From assembly GCF_043099285.1 (NCBI RefSeq), contig NZ_CP170723.1:868001-932000 (forward strand): a DNA stretch of 64,000 nt, read 5' to 3'. Shown piece by piece: positions 16,811-24,618 of this stretch. The first letter of the stretch is position 1, and each line of letters begins with the position of its first letter. The notes under the pieces were generated by a model. It saw only the letters and a list, made by a program, of their open reading frames with translations, was not told the origin of the DNA and made no database searches. The position numbers were made by a program, and so were the translations under genes. The stretch is from Oryzobacter telluris. Lineage in GTDB: Bacteria > Actinomycetota > Actinomycetes > Actinomycetales > Dermatophilaceae.

Positions 16811-18594
16811 CGGGGACCACCACCTGTCGTGGTGTGCCACTGGCGGTCCCGGTGCTCGGCGCCGCTGAGCACCTCGACGAGGTGACCGCCTTCCATCCGC
16901 CACACGTCGTCGGCCAGCTCGATGTCGTCGTCGTCCTGGGTGACCCAGATGACGGTGCCGCGGTGCCGGATGACCATCTCCCGCGCACGAGTTCGCGCCT
17001 CGGCATCCAGCCCCGTGAAGGGCTCGTCGAGGAGGAGGATCGCGGGGTTGCCCATCAGGGCCCGACCGAGGGCGATGAGCTGTCGATCACCGGCGGGGAG
17101 GTTGCGCCCCCCTTCGAGCAGCCAGGTCTTCACGCCTTCGGACCCCGCACGGGCCAGCGACTCCTCGAGACCGAGCCCGAGGACGACGCGCTGGATCTCC
17201 TCCGGGGAGGACTGCTGCGACGAGTAGGTCAGGTTGCGCCGGACACTGCCGCGCAGGAGGGGCTGGTCGGCGCTGACGAAGCCCAGGTGCCGACCCATCG
17301 ACGAGGGCGCCGTGGCGGACAGGCGCTGGTCGTCGATCGAGACGGCTCCACCGGTGGGCTCGATCTGGCGGGCGATGACCTTCAGCAGGGCTGACTTGCC
17401 GGCACCGGAGGGGCCGGTGATGGCGAGGATGCGCCGAGGTCCGACGACGCCGGTGATCCCGGCGAGGGCGCCCGGAACGACGACGTCCGTGAGCTCGATC
17501 CGCCCCTGGCGCACCCGGATCCGGTCGAGGGACTCCTCCCTCGGGTCCCGGCTCGAGCTGAGGAGGAAGTCGGTGACCTTCTGGCGCGACACCAGCCCTC
17601 GGTGCCAGTAGTCGTGGGCGAGACCGAGGGTGCGCACCGGGCGGGTGAGGAAGCGCGCGACGATGACGGCGGCGACCACCTCCGGCACCGTGACCAGGCC
17701 ACGGCGGACCTCGTAGAGACCGACCCCGAGGACGACGACGGTGGACAGCAGGCCGGTCGCCGCGGCCATCCCCCGGAGCCGTCCGCGGATGACCGCCACC
17801 CGGATGAGCGCCCGCGTCAGGGAGTCGTTCTGGCGGGACAGGCGGCCGTACTCGCCGTTGAGGTGCCCCGCCGTCTGGATCACCGACAGGGTGTTGATCT
17901 GCTCGTCGACGTTGCCGATGAGCAGGGAGCGTCGGCGCCGCATCGTGCGCGTGGCCTGCCGCATGGCGTGCCCGTTGAGCAGCGAGAGGGCCGAGCCCAG
18001 GGCGAGCACGGCGACGACGGCGAGGGCCAGGGCCGGGCTGATCCAGGCCAGCGTGCCCAGGCCCGCGGCCAGGACGATGAGGGCCGAGGTCCCCTCGAGC
18101 AGCCCACGGCTGAGCCACATGCGCAGCATCGACAGGTCGCCCGTGAGCCGGAGCAGCAGGCCTCCCCGGGCGCGGTGGTGGAGGTGCTCGGGAAGCATGA
18201 GCTGCAGGTGCCGGTACATCGTCATCCGCAGCCGCCGGACGACGTGGTAGCCCGCCCGTTCGGCTGCCGTGAACTCGGCTGCGCGCAGCAGCCCGAGCAG
18301 CACCGCGAGGACGGCGAGCGCCGCCACCTGCCGAAGGGCGGTGGCGAGCTGGACGTCGGCCGCGGCGCCGACCGCCGTCACCTGCAGGGCCTGGACCGTC
18401 CGCAGCGCCAACACCCCGAAGCAGACCATGCAGGCCGCCTGGGCCAGGCCCAGGGCGATGACGACGACGTAGGACCGGTGGGGGAGGCGGAAGGCGTCGG
18501 CGAGCGCCTCCGGGGTGGGCCGGCCGGACGGGAGGTCCGCCTCGTCGGGCCGGGCCGCGGTGCTGGTGTCGTGCGGCGCGGTGGAGTCGTCCAC
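16789..18594 (-). CDS. ABC transporter, fused permease and ATPase, with altered ATPase motifs
   Basis: This is a 601-residue half-exporter with an N-terminal membrane domain of about six helices (about 35-320) and a C-terminal ATPase. Walker A is GPSGAGKSAL and Walker B is ILLLDEP. Three other positions are unusual: the signature reads NLPAGDRQ instead of LSGGQ, the Q-loop region reads GFVSADQP without the usual Gln, and the switch (H-loop) position reads WVTQDD, with Gln replacing His. The ATPase may therefore be slow or need a partner. The GTG start lies one base after the stop of the P-loop gene and has GGGAGGG upstream. A role in exporting an envelope precursor would fit the CapA neighbour, but this is inference. 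Confidence 0.9.
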   Translation of the reverse strand: MDDSTAPHDTSTAARPDEADLPSGRPTPEALADAFRLPHRSYVVVIALGLAQAACMVCFGVLALRTVQALQVTAVGAAADVQLATALRQVAALAVLAVLLGLLRAAEFTAAERAGYHVVRRLRMTMYRHLQLMLPEHLHHRARGGLLLRLTGDLSMLRMWLSRGLLEGTSALIVLAAGLGTLAWISPALALAVVAVLALGSALSLLNGHAMRQATRTMRRRRSLLIGNVDEQINTLSVIQTAGHLNGEYGRLSRQNDSLTRALIRVAVIRGRLRGMAAATGLLSTVVVLGVGLYEVRRGLVTVPEVVAAVIVARFLTRPVRTLGLAHDYWHRGLVSRQKVTDFLLSSSRDPREESLDRIRVRQGRIELTDVVVPGALAGITGVVGPRRILAITGPSGAGKSALLKVIARQIEPTGGAVSIDDQRLSATAPSSMGRHLGFVSADQPLLRGSVRRNLTYSSQQSSPEEIQRVVLGLGLEESLARAGSEGVKTWLLEGGRNLPAGDRQLIALGRALMGNPAILLLDEPFTGLDAEARTRAREMVIRHRGTVIWVTQDDDDIELADDVWRMEGGHLVEVLSGAEHRDRQWHTTTGGGPRWRATRT

Positions 18595-18595
18595 C

Positions 18596-19834
18596 TCAGC
18601 CCTCCCGGGGCGGTGAGCCGGCTCCAGCACGGGCGTCGAGGGCGACCAGCTCGGAGCCCGGGAACCCGTGGTCCTGGTCGTCCGGCCGTTCGTCGCCGTC
18701 CGCGGTGTGGTCGTCCTCCAGGCTGGAGAGCGACACCGGCCATGCCGGCAGCTCGAGCTCGGGCTCGGCGTGGACGAGCGACATGTCCAGCCCGATGATG
18801 GGGCCGACGACCGCCGGGTCCTGGAGCTCGGGGATGCCCAGGACCGGGAGGCCCAGCGCGGCCTCCGCCTCCCGGACCGCCAAGGGGGACTTCGTCATCA
18901 GACCGGACACCGCGCAGACGTCGAAGCCGTGCTCGGTGAGGGTGCGGACCCCCTGCGCCGCCCCCATCGCGTCGGATGCGGCGAGGATGACCGTGTCGAC
19001 GAGGTCGTGCACGAGCGGGGAGACGAGGAGCCGGCGGTTCTCCTGCTGGAAGACGCCGTCGGCGATCTCCATCAGGGTGACCCCACAGCCGCCGACCGCG
19101 AGGTGTCCGACCAGCTGGGCCATGGCCCGCTCCAGCACCGGGATCGGCTGCTGGAAGGTCGCGGCCAGCCCGGCGTCGGTGAAGTCGAGCATCATGTGGG
19201 CGCCGGCGTCGAGCATGACCCAGTAGTCGTTGCCCGAGCCCGTGCCGGTGACCTTGGTCGCGCCGGGCCGGGCGCCGGCGCGCGCCAGGCCGTGGAGGAG
19301 GTGGTGCACCGTCGTCGTCTTGCCGGCGTTCATGGAGGTCCCCATGACGGCCACCGTCCGGGGGCGCTCCTTGGGGACGAGGATGTCCTCGAGGCGGAAG
19401 TCCGACACGTTGACCGGGCGGCCCATCGCGTCGCCGACCAGGCCCAGCGGGACGATCGAGGTGGCCGGCCGGACGGCACGGCTGCGGGTGCGCACCCTCG
19501 AGGCGATCCCGCCGCTGGCCACCATGTGGCAGGGGCCGAGGCTGAACGGCACGTAGGACTCGAACTGGTCGGTGGCGTACCGGTCGGCGTAGGCGAGGAC
19601 GACGAGGTCGCCCTCGTGGAGCACGCTGCGCCGACCGTGCGGCTGCTCGATGTGCTTGTGGTGGCCGAGGCGGGCGATGCGGGCCAGCACCACGTCGCCG
19701 GACCGCGGACGGACCGCGCCGCCGACGAGGGTGACCATCGCCTCGCGGGGGACCCGGCGGGTGGCGAAGCTCTGCTTGGCCCGCTCGGCGAGGCTCTGAC
19801 GAAGCGGCTTGACCCAGACTTCTTGACGAGACAC
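18596..19834 (-). CDS. P-loop NTPase of unknown function (DUF1611-like)
   Basis: This is a roughly 412-residue soluble protein, first gene of the minus-strand operon. The N-terminal 150 residues are beta-rich with GDVVLARIARLGHHKHIE and a DQFESYVP stretch. The second half starts with a clear Walker A, GTSMNAGKTTT, followed by TKVTGTGSGND. The arrangement resembles DUF1611-type nucleotide-binding proteins, but I am not certain of the family. The acidic C-terminal tail is probably disordered. Start choice is GTG 19834; a TTG 12 bases upstream in a G-run is also possible, and no standard ribosome site is seen. It may modify a precursor handled by the ABC and CapA-like proteins. Confidence 0.75.
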   Translation of the reverse strand: MSRQEVWVKPLRQSLAERAKQSFATRRVPREAMVTLVGGAVRPRSGDVVLARIARLGHHKHIEQPHGRRSVLHEGDLVVLAYADRYATDQFESYVPFSLGPCHMVASGGIASRVRTRSRAVRPATSIVPLGLVGDAMGRPVNVSDFRLEDILVPKERPRTVAVMGTSMNAGKTTTVHHLLHGLARAGARPGATKVTGTGSGNDYWVMLDAGAHMMLDFTDAGLAATFQQPIPVLERAMAQLVGHLAVGGCGVTLMEIADGVFQQENRRLLVSPLVHDLVDTVILAASDAMGAAQGVRTLTEHGFDVCAVSGLMTKSPLAVREAEAALGLPVLGIPELQDPAVVGPIIGLDMSLVHAEPELELPAWPVSLSSLEDDHTADGDERPDDQDHGFPGSELVALDARAGAGSPPREG

Positions 19835-20324
19835 GACCCCCCCCAAAGAACGACGGGTCGGCCGAGCGAGTAAGGGGCCCCGCTGGGGAGAGACGCTGGC
19901 CCTGCATCCAGCGGCTGGCTGACCATAACCGCTGCACCCTCACCGTGGGAGAAATCGCCACCCGGGTAGCCGTTCTCCCCTCAGCCTTCTCTCAAGACCT
20001 GCAGGTCAGAGCGGGTTTTCCGGGGGTCGACCAGCCCCGAGCGTCCGCGGACGGACCTCCTCACGGGCTCGGGCCACGGCGTTCCGTGCGTGTCCTCGGG
20101 CCCCGGTCTCCCTCCACGTGGGGCATGATGGGCGCAGCACCCCGGGCGGCACCCCTGCGCTTCCCGGGGTGCGCCATGTCCGGGGGTGGTCGGCCGGTGC
20201 GACGAGCCCGCGGCCCCCGGACCGCGCAGGTGGTGCCCTCCGCCGACTCGGGTGGTCGCGGCTGGAGGAGGTCGCCGACCACATGCGGTCGCGCTGCTCC
20301 ACGAGCCTCCGTACCGTCGCCACG
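19835..20324. other. Intergenic region with GC-rich hairpin
   Basis: These 490 bases separate the divergent P-loop gene and the phosphotransferase remnant. They hold a perfect 10-bp inverted repeat, GCACCCCGGG (20137-20146) with CCCGGGGTGC (20163-20172), and the promoter area of the minus-strand operon. A TACCGT hexamer at 20312-20317 lies 7 bases before the ATG of the remnant. No coding pattern is visible. Confidence 0.6.
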
Positions 20325-20997
20325 ATGCAGATCGGTGTCGACCTCGTCCGCGCCCTGGTGGGCGACCAGTTCCCCCAGTGGGCGGACCTCGAGGTGCGGC
20401 CCGTGCCGATCCAGGGCAACGACAACCGCACCTTCCGCCTCGGTGACGACCTCGCGGTGCGGCTGCCGAGCGGGGAGGGCTACGTCGCGGGCATCGCCAA
20501 GGAGGACACCGCCCTGCCGTTGGTGGCCCGGGCCGCACTCGTTCCACCGCGGGAGCCATCCGTCGGTCTACGAGGGCGACGTCGACGACGTCCTGTCGAC
20601 CCTGGGCGGCACCATCGACGCCACCAGGTGCCGCGCCCTCTGGCGGGACGCGGTGGCCAGCCAGTGGTCGGCCGACCCCGTGTGGTTCCACGGCGACGTC
20701 GCGGTCGGCAACCTGCTGGTGCGCGACGGGCGGCTCGCGGCCGTCATCGACTTCGGGACGTGCGGAACCGGCGACCCGGCGTGCGACCTCGTCCTCGCCT
20801 GGACCTTCTGCCGCGGCGAGGAGGAACGGCGCGTCTTCGCCGACGCCGTCGGTCTCGACGACGAGACCTGGAACCGCGCCCGGGGGTGGGCCTTGTGGAA
20901 GGCCCTGATCACCGTGGTCGACCCGGAGCCCCGGCCCTCGCTGGATGTCCAGCGGGCTGCCCTCGAGGAGCTGCTCGCCGACGGTCAGCTCCGCTGA
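20325..20997 (+). pseudogene. Aminoglycoside-phosphotransferase-family kinase, deleted and frameshifted
   Basis: The N-terminal part (20325 to about 20535) reads in one frame with DLVRALVGDQFPQWADL and NDNRTFRLGDDLAVRLPS, the nucleotide-binding start of an APH-type kinase. The C-terminal part (about 20540-20997) reads in another frame with HSFHR, the catalytic HGDVAVGNLLV and metal-binding IDFG. Related proteins have about 80-90 more residues between LPLVA and HSFHR, so an internal deletion joined the two halves out of frame. Both catalytic motifs survive, but no continuous protein can be made. The gene overlaps the converging SDR gene by 13 bases. Confidence 0.85.
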
Positions 20998-21809
20998 CGA
21001 CCTCCGCCACCGTCCGGGGTCATCCCTTTCATGACGCCCGCCATGATGGTCGTCCGCACCCGGCGGGGCAGCGGCGACAGCACCGCGGTGAGCACCCGCG
21101 ACAGGGTCCCGGGGGCGACGACACCACGTCGGCCGAGGGCGTCCAGGGCGGGCGCGGCGACGGCCCGGGCGGTGACGGCTCGGGTGATCGTCATGCCCGA
21201 CCTCTCGGCGAAGCCGCTGTGCACGGGTCCCGGTGCCACGGCGACGAGCTCGACACCCTGGGCGCGGAGCTCGGGCCTCAGTCCCTCGGCGAAGGTCTGG
21301 ACGTACGCCTTGGTCGCGGCGTAGTGGGCGGCCCGCGGGACTCCCTGGAACGCCACGACCGAGCTGAGGAGCACGATCCCTCCGGAGCCGCGTGCTGCCA
21401 TCCGCCGGGCGAACCCGTGCGTCGTGGTCATCACCGCCTCGGTGTTGAGACGGAGCATCTCCACCTCTTTGTCGAGGTCGGCCTCGAGGAAGGGGCCGGA
21501 GGTGCCGAACCCGGCGGCCGCGACGTAGAGGCCGACGTCGTGGTGGGCGGTGCGCTCGAGGAGGGTGGTCGCGGCGGTGGCGTCGGTGAGGTCGAGGGGG
21601 AGGACGTCGACCGCGACGCCGTGCTGGGTGCGCAGCTCCGCGGCGAGGGCGTCCAGCAGGGGCTCACGCCGGGCGACGAGGACGAGGTCCATGCCGCGGC
21701 CGCCGAGCTCGACGGCGATGGCCCGGCCGATGCCGGACGACGCCCCCGTCACCACTGCCGTGGGTCCGAACCGGTGCGTGAAGCGGCGTCGCCGGCGGGC
21801 ACTGGTCAT
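20985..21809 (-). CDS. Short-chain dehydrogenase/reductase
   Basis: This is a 274-residue classical SDR. The cofactor motif TGASSGIG lies at about 21-28, an LSS stretch contains the catalytic Ser, and the active-site YAATK supplies Tyr and Lys. An Arg-rich start and the ARRE after the second strand suggest NADP(H) preference. The start ATG overlaps the stop of the upstream MFS gene by 4 bases (ATGA), so the two are co-translated. The substrate is unknown; it may modify a compound that the MFS protein exports. Confidence 0.92.
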   Translation of the reverse strand: MTSARRRRRFTHRFGPTAVVTGASSGIGRAIAVELGGRGMDLVLVARREPLLDALAAELRTQHGVAVDVLPLDLTDATAATTLLERTAHHDVGLYVAAAGFGTSGPFLEADLDKEVEMLRLNTEAVMTTTHGFARRMAARGSGGIVLLSSVVAFQGVPRAAHYAATKAYVQTFAEGLRPELRAQGVELVAVAPGPVHSGFAERSGMTITRAVTARAVAAPALDALGRRGVVAPGTLSRVLTAVLSPLPRRVRTTIMAGVMKGMTPDGGGGRQRS

Positions 21810-23230
21810 GTCGCCGCCCTCTCTCGCGTCGAGGTCGTCACCGGGGACGGGGTGCGGTGGGCCAGGGCGGCTCCGCAGGCTGCCGCCAGGACCGCGGACA
21901 CGGCCATGGCGCCCCAGGCCAGCGAGTACGTGGCCGGCCGTGGTCCGAGGCCCGCAAGCATCGCGATGAGGGCGGCGATGCCGAGGACGCCGCCGATCTG
22001 GCGCAGGCAGGCGGTCGTCGCGCTCGCCACCCCGAACCGGGGGGCCGGCACCTCGGAGACGGCGGCCGTCGTCAACGCGGTGAGGCTCAGGCCGATCCCC
22101 GTCCCGGTGAGTAGCACGCCGCCCAGGATGTCGGTGACGTAGACACCACCCGGTGCGCGCAGGGCGAGGACGGTGCAGCCGGCGGCCAGCAGCACGCCTC
22201 CGGTCACCGCGACGGATCGCGCTCCCGCCCGGTCCACCGCCCGACCGCCGATGACCGCCGTCAGGGCGGCCATCAGGGCCCCGGGGGTCAGGGCGATCCC
22301 GGCCGTCGTGATGTCGTAGTCGAGCTCCGTGGTGAGGAACAGCGCGTTGGCCAGCAGCAGGGGGTAGAACGCCGTGGCGAACACGAAGCTGCCGAGGTTC
22401 GCGACCCGGAAGGACCTCAGGGCGAACAGCGGGACGAGGGCCCCGTCGGAGGCGTGGCGTCGGGCCCTCAGGACCAGGACCCCGACCAGCAGCAGACCTG
22501 CCACCAAGGACCCCGCCGTCCTCGGGTCGGTCAGGCCCCAGTCCGGTGCCTGGACCAGGGCCAGCGCCACGGCGGCCACACCCACCGCCGCCAGCGTCGT
22601 GAGCGTCCCGTCGCCGGCTCCGGCGGCGCGGGAGGGGGTGGGGCGGGGGAGCAGGCGCCGCGCCGCGATCGCGACGACCACGGCCACCGGGACGTTGACG
22701 AGGAAGACCGCAGGCCAGCCGACGGACCCGATGAGGACGCCACCGAGCGCTGGGCCCGCGGCGGCGGCGACCGCGCCGGTCGAGCCGAGCACCGCGAGGG
22801 CGCGACCCCGGTGGTGCACCGGGGTCGCGGTGAGCAGCGCGGCCTGCGCGCTCGGGACGAGGGCGGCGGCGCCCAGGGCCTGCGCGACCCGCGCCGCGAT
22901 GAGGACCGCCACCGAACCGGACAGCCCGGCGACCAGGGAGGCGGCGCCGAAGAGCGCCACCCCGGCGACGAACACGGTGCGATGGCCGAGGCGGTCGGAC
23001 AGGGCGCCGGCGGGGAGCAGGGCCGCGGCGAACGCCACGCCGTACCCGTTGACGACCCAGGACACCAGCGACAACGACGCCGTGCCGAAGTCGGCGCGGA
23101 TGCTGCCGAACGCGATGTTGACGATCGTCACGTCGAGGAAGCTCATGAAGACCGCGGCGGCCGTCACGGCCAGCACGGTGTACTCCGACGGTCGCGTCCG
23201 GGTCGCGGAGGCGATGCTGGGTAGCGTCAT
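21806..23230 (-). CDS. MFS exporter, DHA2-like
   Basis: This is a 474-residue membrane protein with about 14 hydrophobic segments. It has FLDVTIVNIAFGSI in the first helix and GALSDRLGHRTVF in the loop between helices 2 and 3, both typical of drug exporters of this family. The ATG at 23230 lies inside the left arm of a long inverted repeat. A TACATT hexamer lies only 7 bases before it on the minus strand, so the transcript is probably leaderless. It is divergent from an HxlR regulator and overlaps the SDR gene downstream by 4 bases. Confidence 0.92.
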   Translation of the reverse strand: MTLPSIASATRTRPSEYTVLAVTAAAVFMSFLDVTIVNIAFGSIRADFGTASLSLVSWVVNGYGVAFAAALLPAGALSDRLGHRTVFVAGVALFGAASLVAGLSGSVAVLIAARVAQALGAAALVPSAQAALLTATPVHHRGRALAVLGSTGAVAAAAGPALGGVLIGSVGWPAVFLVNVPVAVVVAIAARRLLPRPTPSRAAGAGDGTLTTLAAVGVAAVALALVQAPDWGLTDPRTAGSLVAGLLLVGVLVLRARRHASDGALVPLFALRSFRVANLGSFVFATAFYPLLLANALFLTTELDYDITTAGIALTPGALMAALTAVIGGRAVDRAGARSVAVTGGVLLAAGCTVLALRAPGGVYVTDILGGVLLTGTGIGLSLTALTTAAVSEVPAPRFGVASATTACLRQIGGVLGIAALIAMLAGLGPRPATYSLAWGAMAVSAVLAAACGAALAHRTPSPVTTSTRERAAT

Positions 23231-23267
23231 GCGACTGAATGTAGGGGGATCAGTCGCATGACGCTAC
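23221..23267. promoter_or_regulatory. 18-bp perfect inverted repeat between MFS and HxlR genes
   Basis: The left arm (23221-23238, GTAGCGTCATGCGACTGA) is the exact reverse complement of the right arm (23250-23267), with an 11-base spacer. The left arm contains the start codon of the MFS gene, and the right arm holds a copy of that start region. The repeat also covers the -10 area of the MFS promoter and the -35 area of the HxlR promoter. It is probably the HxlR operator and is unusually long and perfect. Confidence 0.85.
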
Positions 23268-23275
23268 GGACTGGG

Positions 23276-23281
23276 TAGGAT
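23276..23281 (+). promoter_or_regulatory. Leaderless promoter of the HxlR gene
   Basis: TAGGAT lies 6 bases before the GTG start at 23288, so transcription should begin at or next to the start codon. No ribosome site is present. A -35 box would fall within the right arm of the inverted repeat. Confidence 0.65.
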
Positions 23282-23287
23282 GGGGCC

Positions 23288-23752
23288 GTGCTCGGCAAGG
23301 ACTACGAGGGTCAGGTCTGCTCGATCTCGCGCTCGCTCGAGGTCGTGGGAGAACGGTGGACGCTGCTCGTCATCCGTGACGTGCTCCTGGGCAGGCGGCG
23401 GTTCGACGAGCTCGTCGAGAGCCTCGGCGTCACCCGCACCGTGCTCAGCTCACGCCTGCGGACCCTGGTCGACGAGAGCATCCTCGAGCGCCGCGCCTAC
23501 CAGGAGCGCCCGGCGCGGTTCGAGTACGACCTCACGGACAAGGGCCGCGACCTCCTCCCGGTCATCGCCCACCTCATGTGGTGGGGCGACCGTCACTACC
23601 CCGAGCCTGCCGGGCCGCCGCGAGTCCTGCGGCACCGGGGCTGCGGGGGAGACGTCGAGCACGACTTCACGTGCGGGCGCTGTCACGAGGCCTTGGCCGG
23701 CGGTGACGTGGTGGCCGAACCGGGACCGGGGATGGCGCGTCGACCCGCCTGA
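23288..23752 (+). CDS. HxlR-family transcriptional regulator
   Basis: This is a 154-residue regulator with a winged helix. It has the family pattern C-SISRSLEVVGERWTLLVIRD, followed by RRFDELVESLGVTRTVLSSRL and a wing with RPARFEYDLTDKG. After the HxlR domain there is an extra C-terminal part with four Cys in a C-G-C-G-G...C-G-R-C layout (about residues 118-137), which looks like a small zinc-binding ribbon. It is divergent from the MFS-SDR pair and probably represses it through the inverted repeat at 23221-23267. Confidence 0.93.
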   Translation: MLGKDYEGQVCSISRSLEVVGERWTLLVIRDVLLGRRRFDELVESLGVTRTVLSSRLRTLVDESILERRAYQERPARFEYDLTDKGRDLLPVIAHLMWWGDRHYPEPAGPPRVLRHRGCGGDVEHDFTCGRCHEALAGGDVVAEPGPGMARRPA

Positions 23753-23825
23753 GCGGGGTCAGTGATCATCTGGTCATCGCCGCCGCCGAGGGGTGCTCGT
23801 TGCCGGCCCCGACCGGAGGCAGCGG

Positions 23826-24560
23826 TCAGGAACCTCGTGCCCACCGTTCCCCGCCTGCCAGCCTGGCGAGGTCTCGCGCGCAGAACCCGTGGTGGGCCCA
23901 CTCCTCGTTGAGCACGGTGCCGAGGCACTGACGCACGGTCCGCCCTTTGGCGTACGGCGGCCAGCGGTAGTCGTCGGGCACGGGGGCGGTGAGCGCGAGC
24001 CGGTCCGGGGTGACGTCGGCGAGCCACGCCTCGACCTCCGACGCCTGTCGTGCTCGCACGGCGAGGACCTCGTCGAGGCTCGGCCGGGCGGACCCGTCGA
24101 GCTCGCGCTGGTCGTCCTCCATGAGGAACTGCGGACCCAGCCCCATGGGGGTGAACGGCTCGGTGAGCCCGAGGACGCAGCGCCGGAACCAGGAGTCGTG
24201 CACGAACACGAGGTGGCGCAGCGTCTCCAGCATCGACCACTCGCCGCCGACGCCCTGGTGCTCGGTGCCGCGGGGCATGGCCCGCACCTGCTCGACGGTC
24301 GTGGTCCACCCCTCCCGAAGCTGGCGCCAGGCCTCACGCAGGTCCTCCGGCTCGTCCGAGCGGAGGAGGAGACGCACCGGATGGCGCCGGTCGAGCTCGG
24401 CCTCGACGTACGGCATCACGTCGACCCCGTTGACCACGAGGTGGGTGACGAGCCCGTCGATCTCCGCGTCCTCCATGACCACGCCGACCATCCGGACCCT
24501 GCTGAGGTCGCACTCGCGGAACTCCGCGCCGGACAGGTCCTCGTCGTGGAAGCGCCGCAT
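23826..24560 (-). CDS. DinB-like protein with N-terminal pentapeptide-type segment
   Basis: This is a 244-residue soluble protein. The first 35 residues have pentapeptide-like spacing (DLSGAEFRECDLSRVRMV). The rest is a four-helix DinB/MST-like domain with likely metal ligands in LRHLVFVHDSW and in NEEWAHHGF near the C terminus. Proteins of this superfamily use thiol cofactors or act as small hydrolases and transferases, but function cannot be read here. A TAGCCT hexamer lies 6 bases before the ATG, so the mRNA is probably leaderless. Confidence 0.85.
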   Translation of the reverse strand: MRRFHDEDLSGAEFRECDLSRVRMVGVVMEDAEIDGLVTHLVVNGVDVMPYVEAELDRRHPVRLLLRSDEPEDLREAWRQLREGWTTTVEQVRAMPRGTEHQGVGGEWSMLETLRHLVFVHDSWFRRCVLGLTEPFTPMGLGPQFLMEDDQRELDGSARPSLDEVLAVRARQASEVEAWLADVTPDRLALTAPVPDDYRWPPYAKGRTVRQCLGTVLNEEWAHHGFCARDLARLAGGERWARGS

Positions 24561-24566
24561 GCGGAC

Positions 24567-24572
24567 AGGCTA
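24567..24572 (-). promoter_or_regulatory. Leaderless promoter of the DinB-like gene
   Basis: TAGCCT on the minus strand, followed by 6 bases and then the ATG at 24560, matches the -10 spacing expected for a leaderless transcript. Confidence 0.6.
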
Positions 24573-24618
24573 GGTGCGCTCCGCGACGAACGGCCTCGAC
24601 GTGACCGCGCGACCGCCG

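Noticed and set aside
20137..20172. Hairpin as a transcription terminator
   Set aside because: The 10-bp stem is perfect, but it lies between divergent genes with a 16-base loop, where a terminator is not expected.
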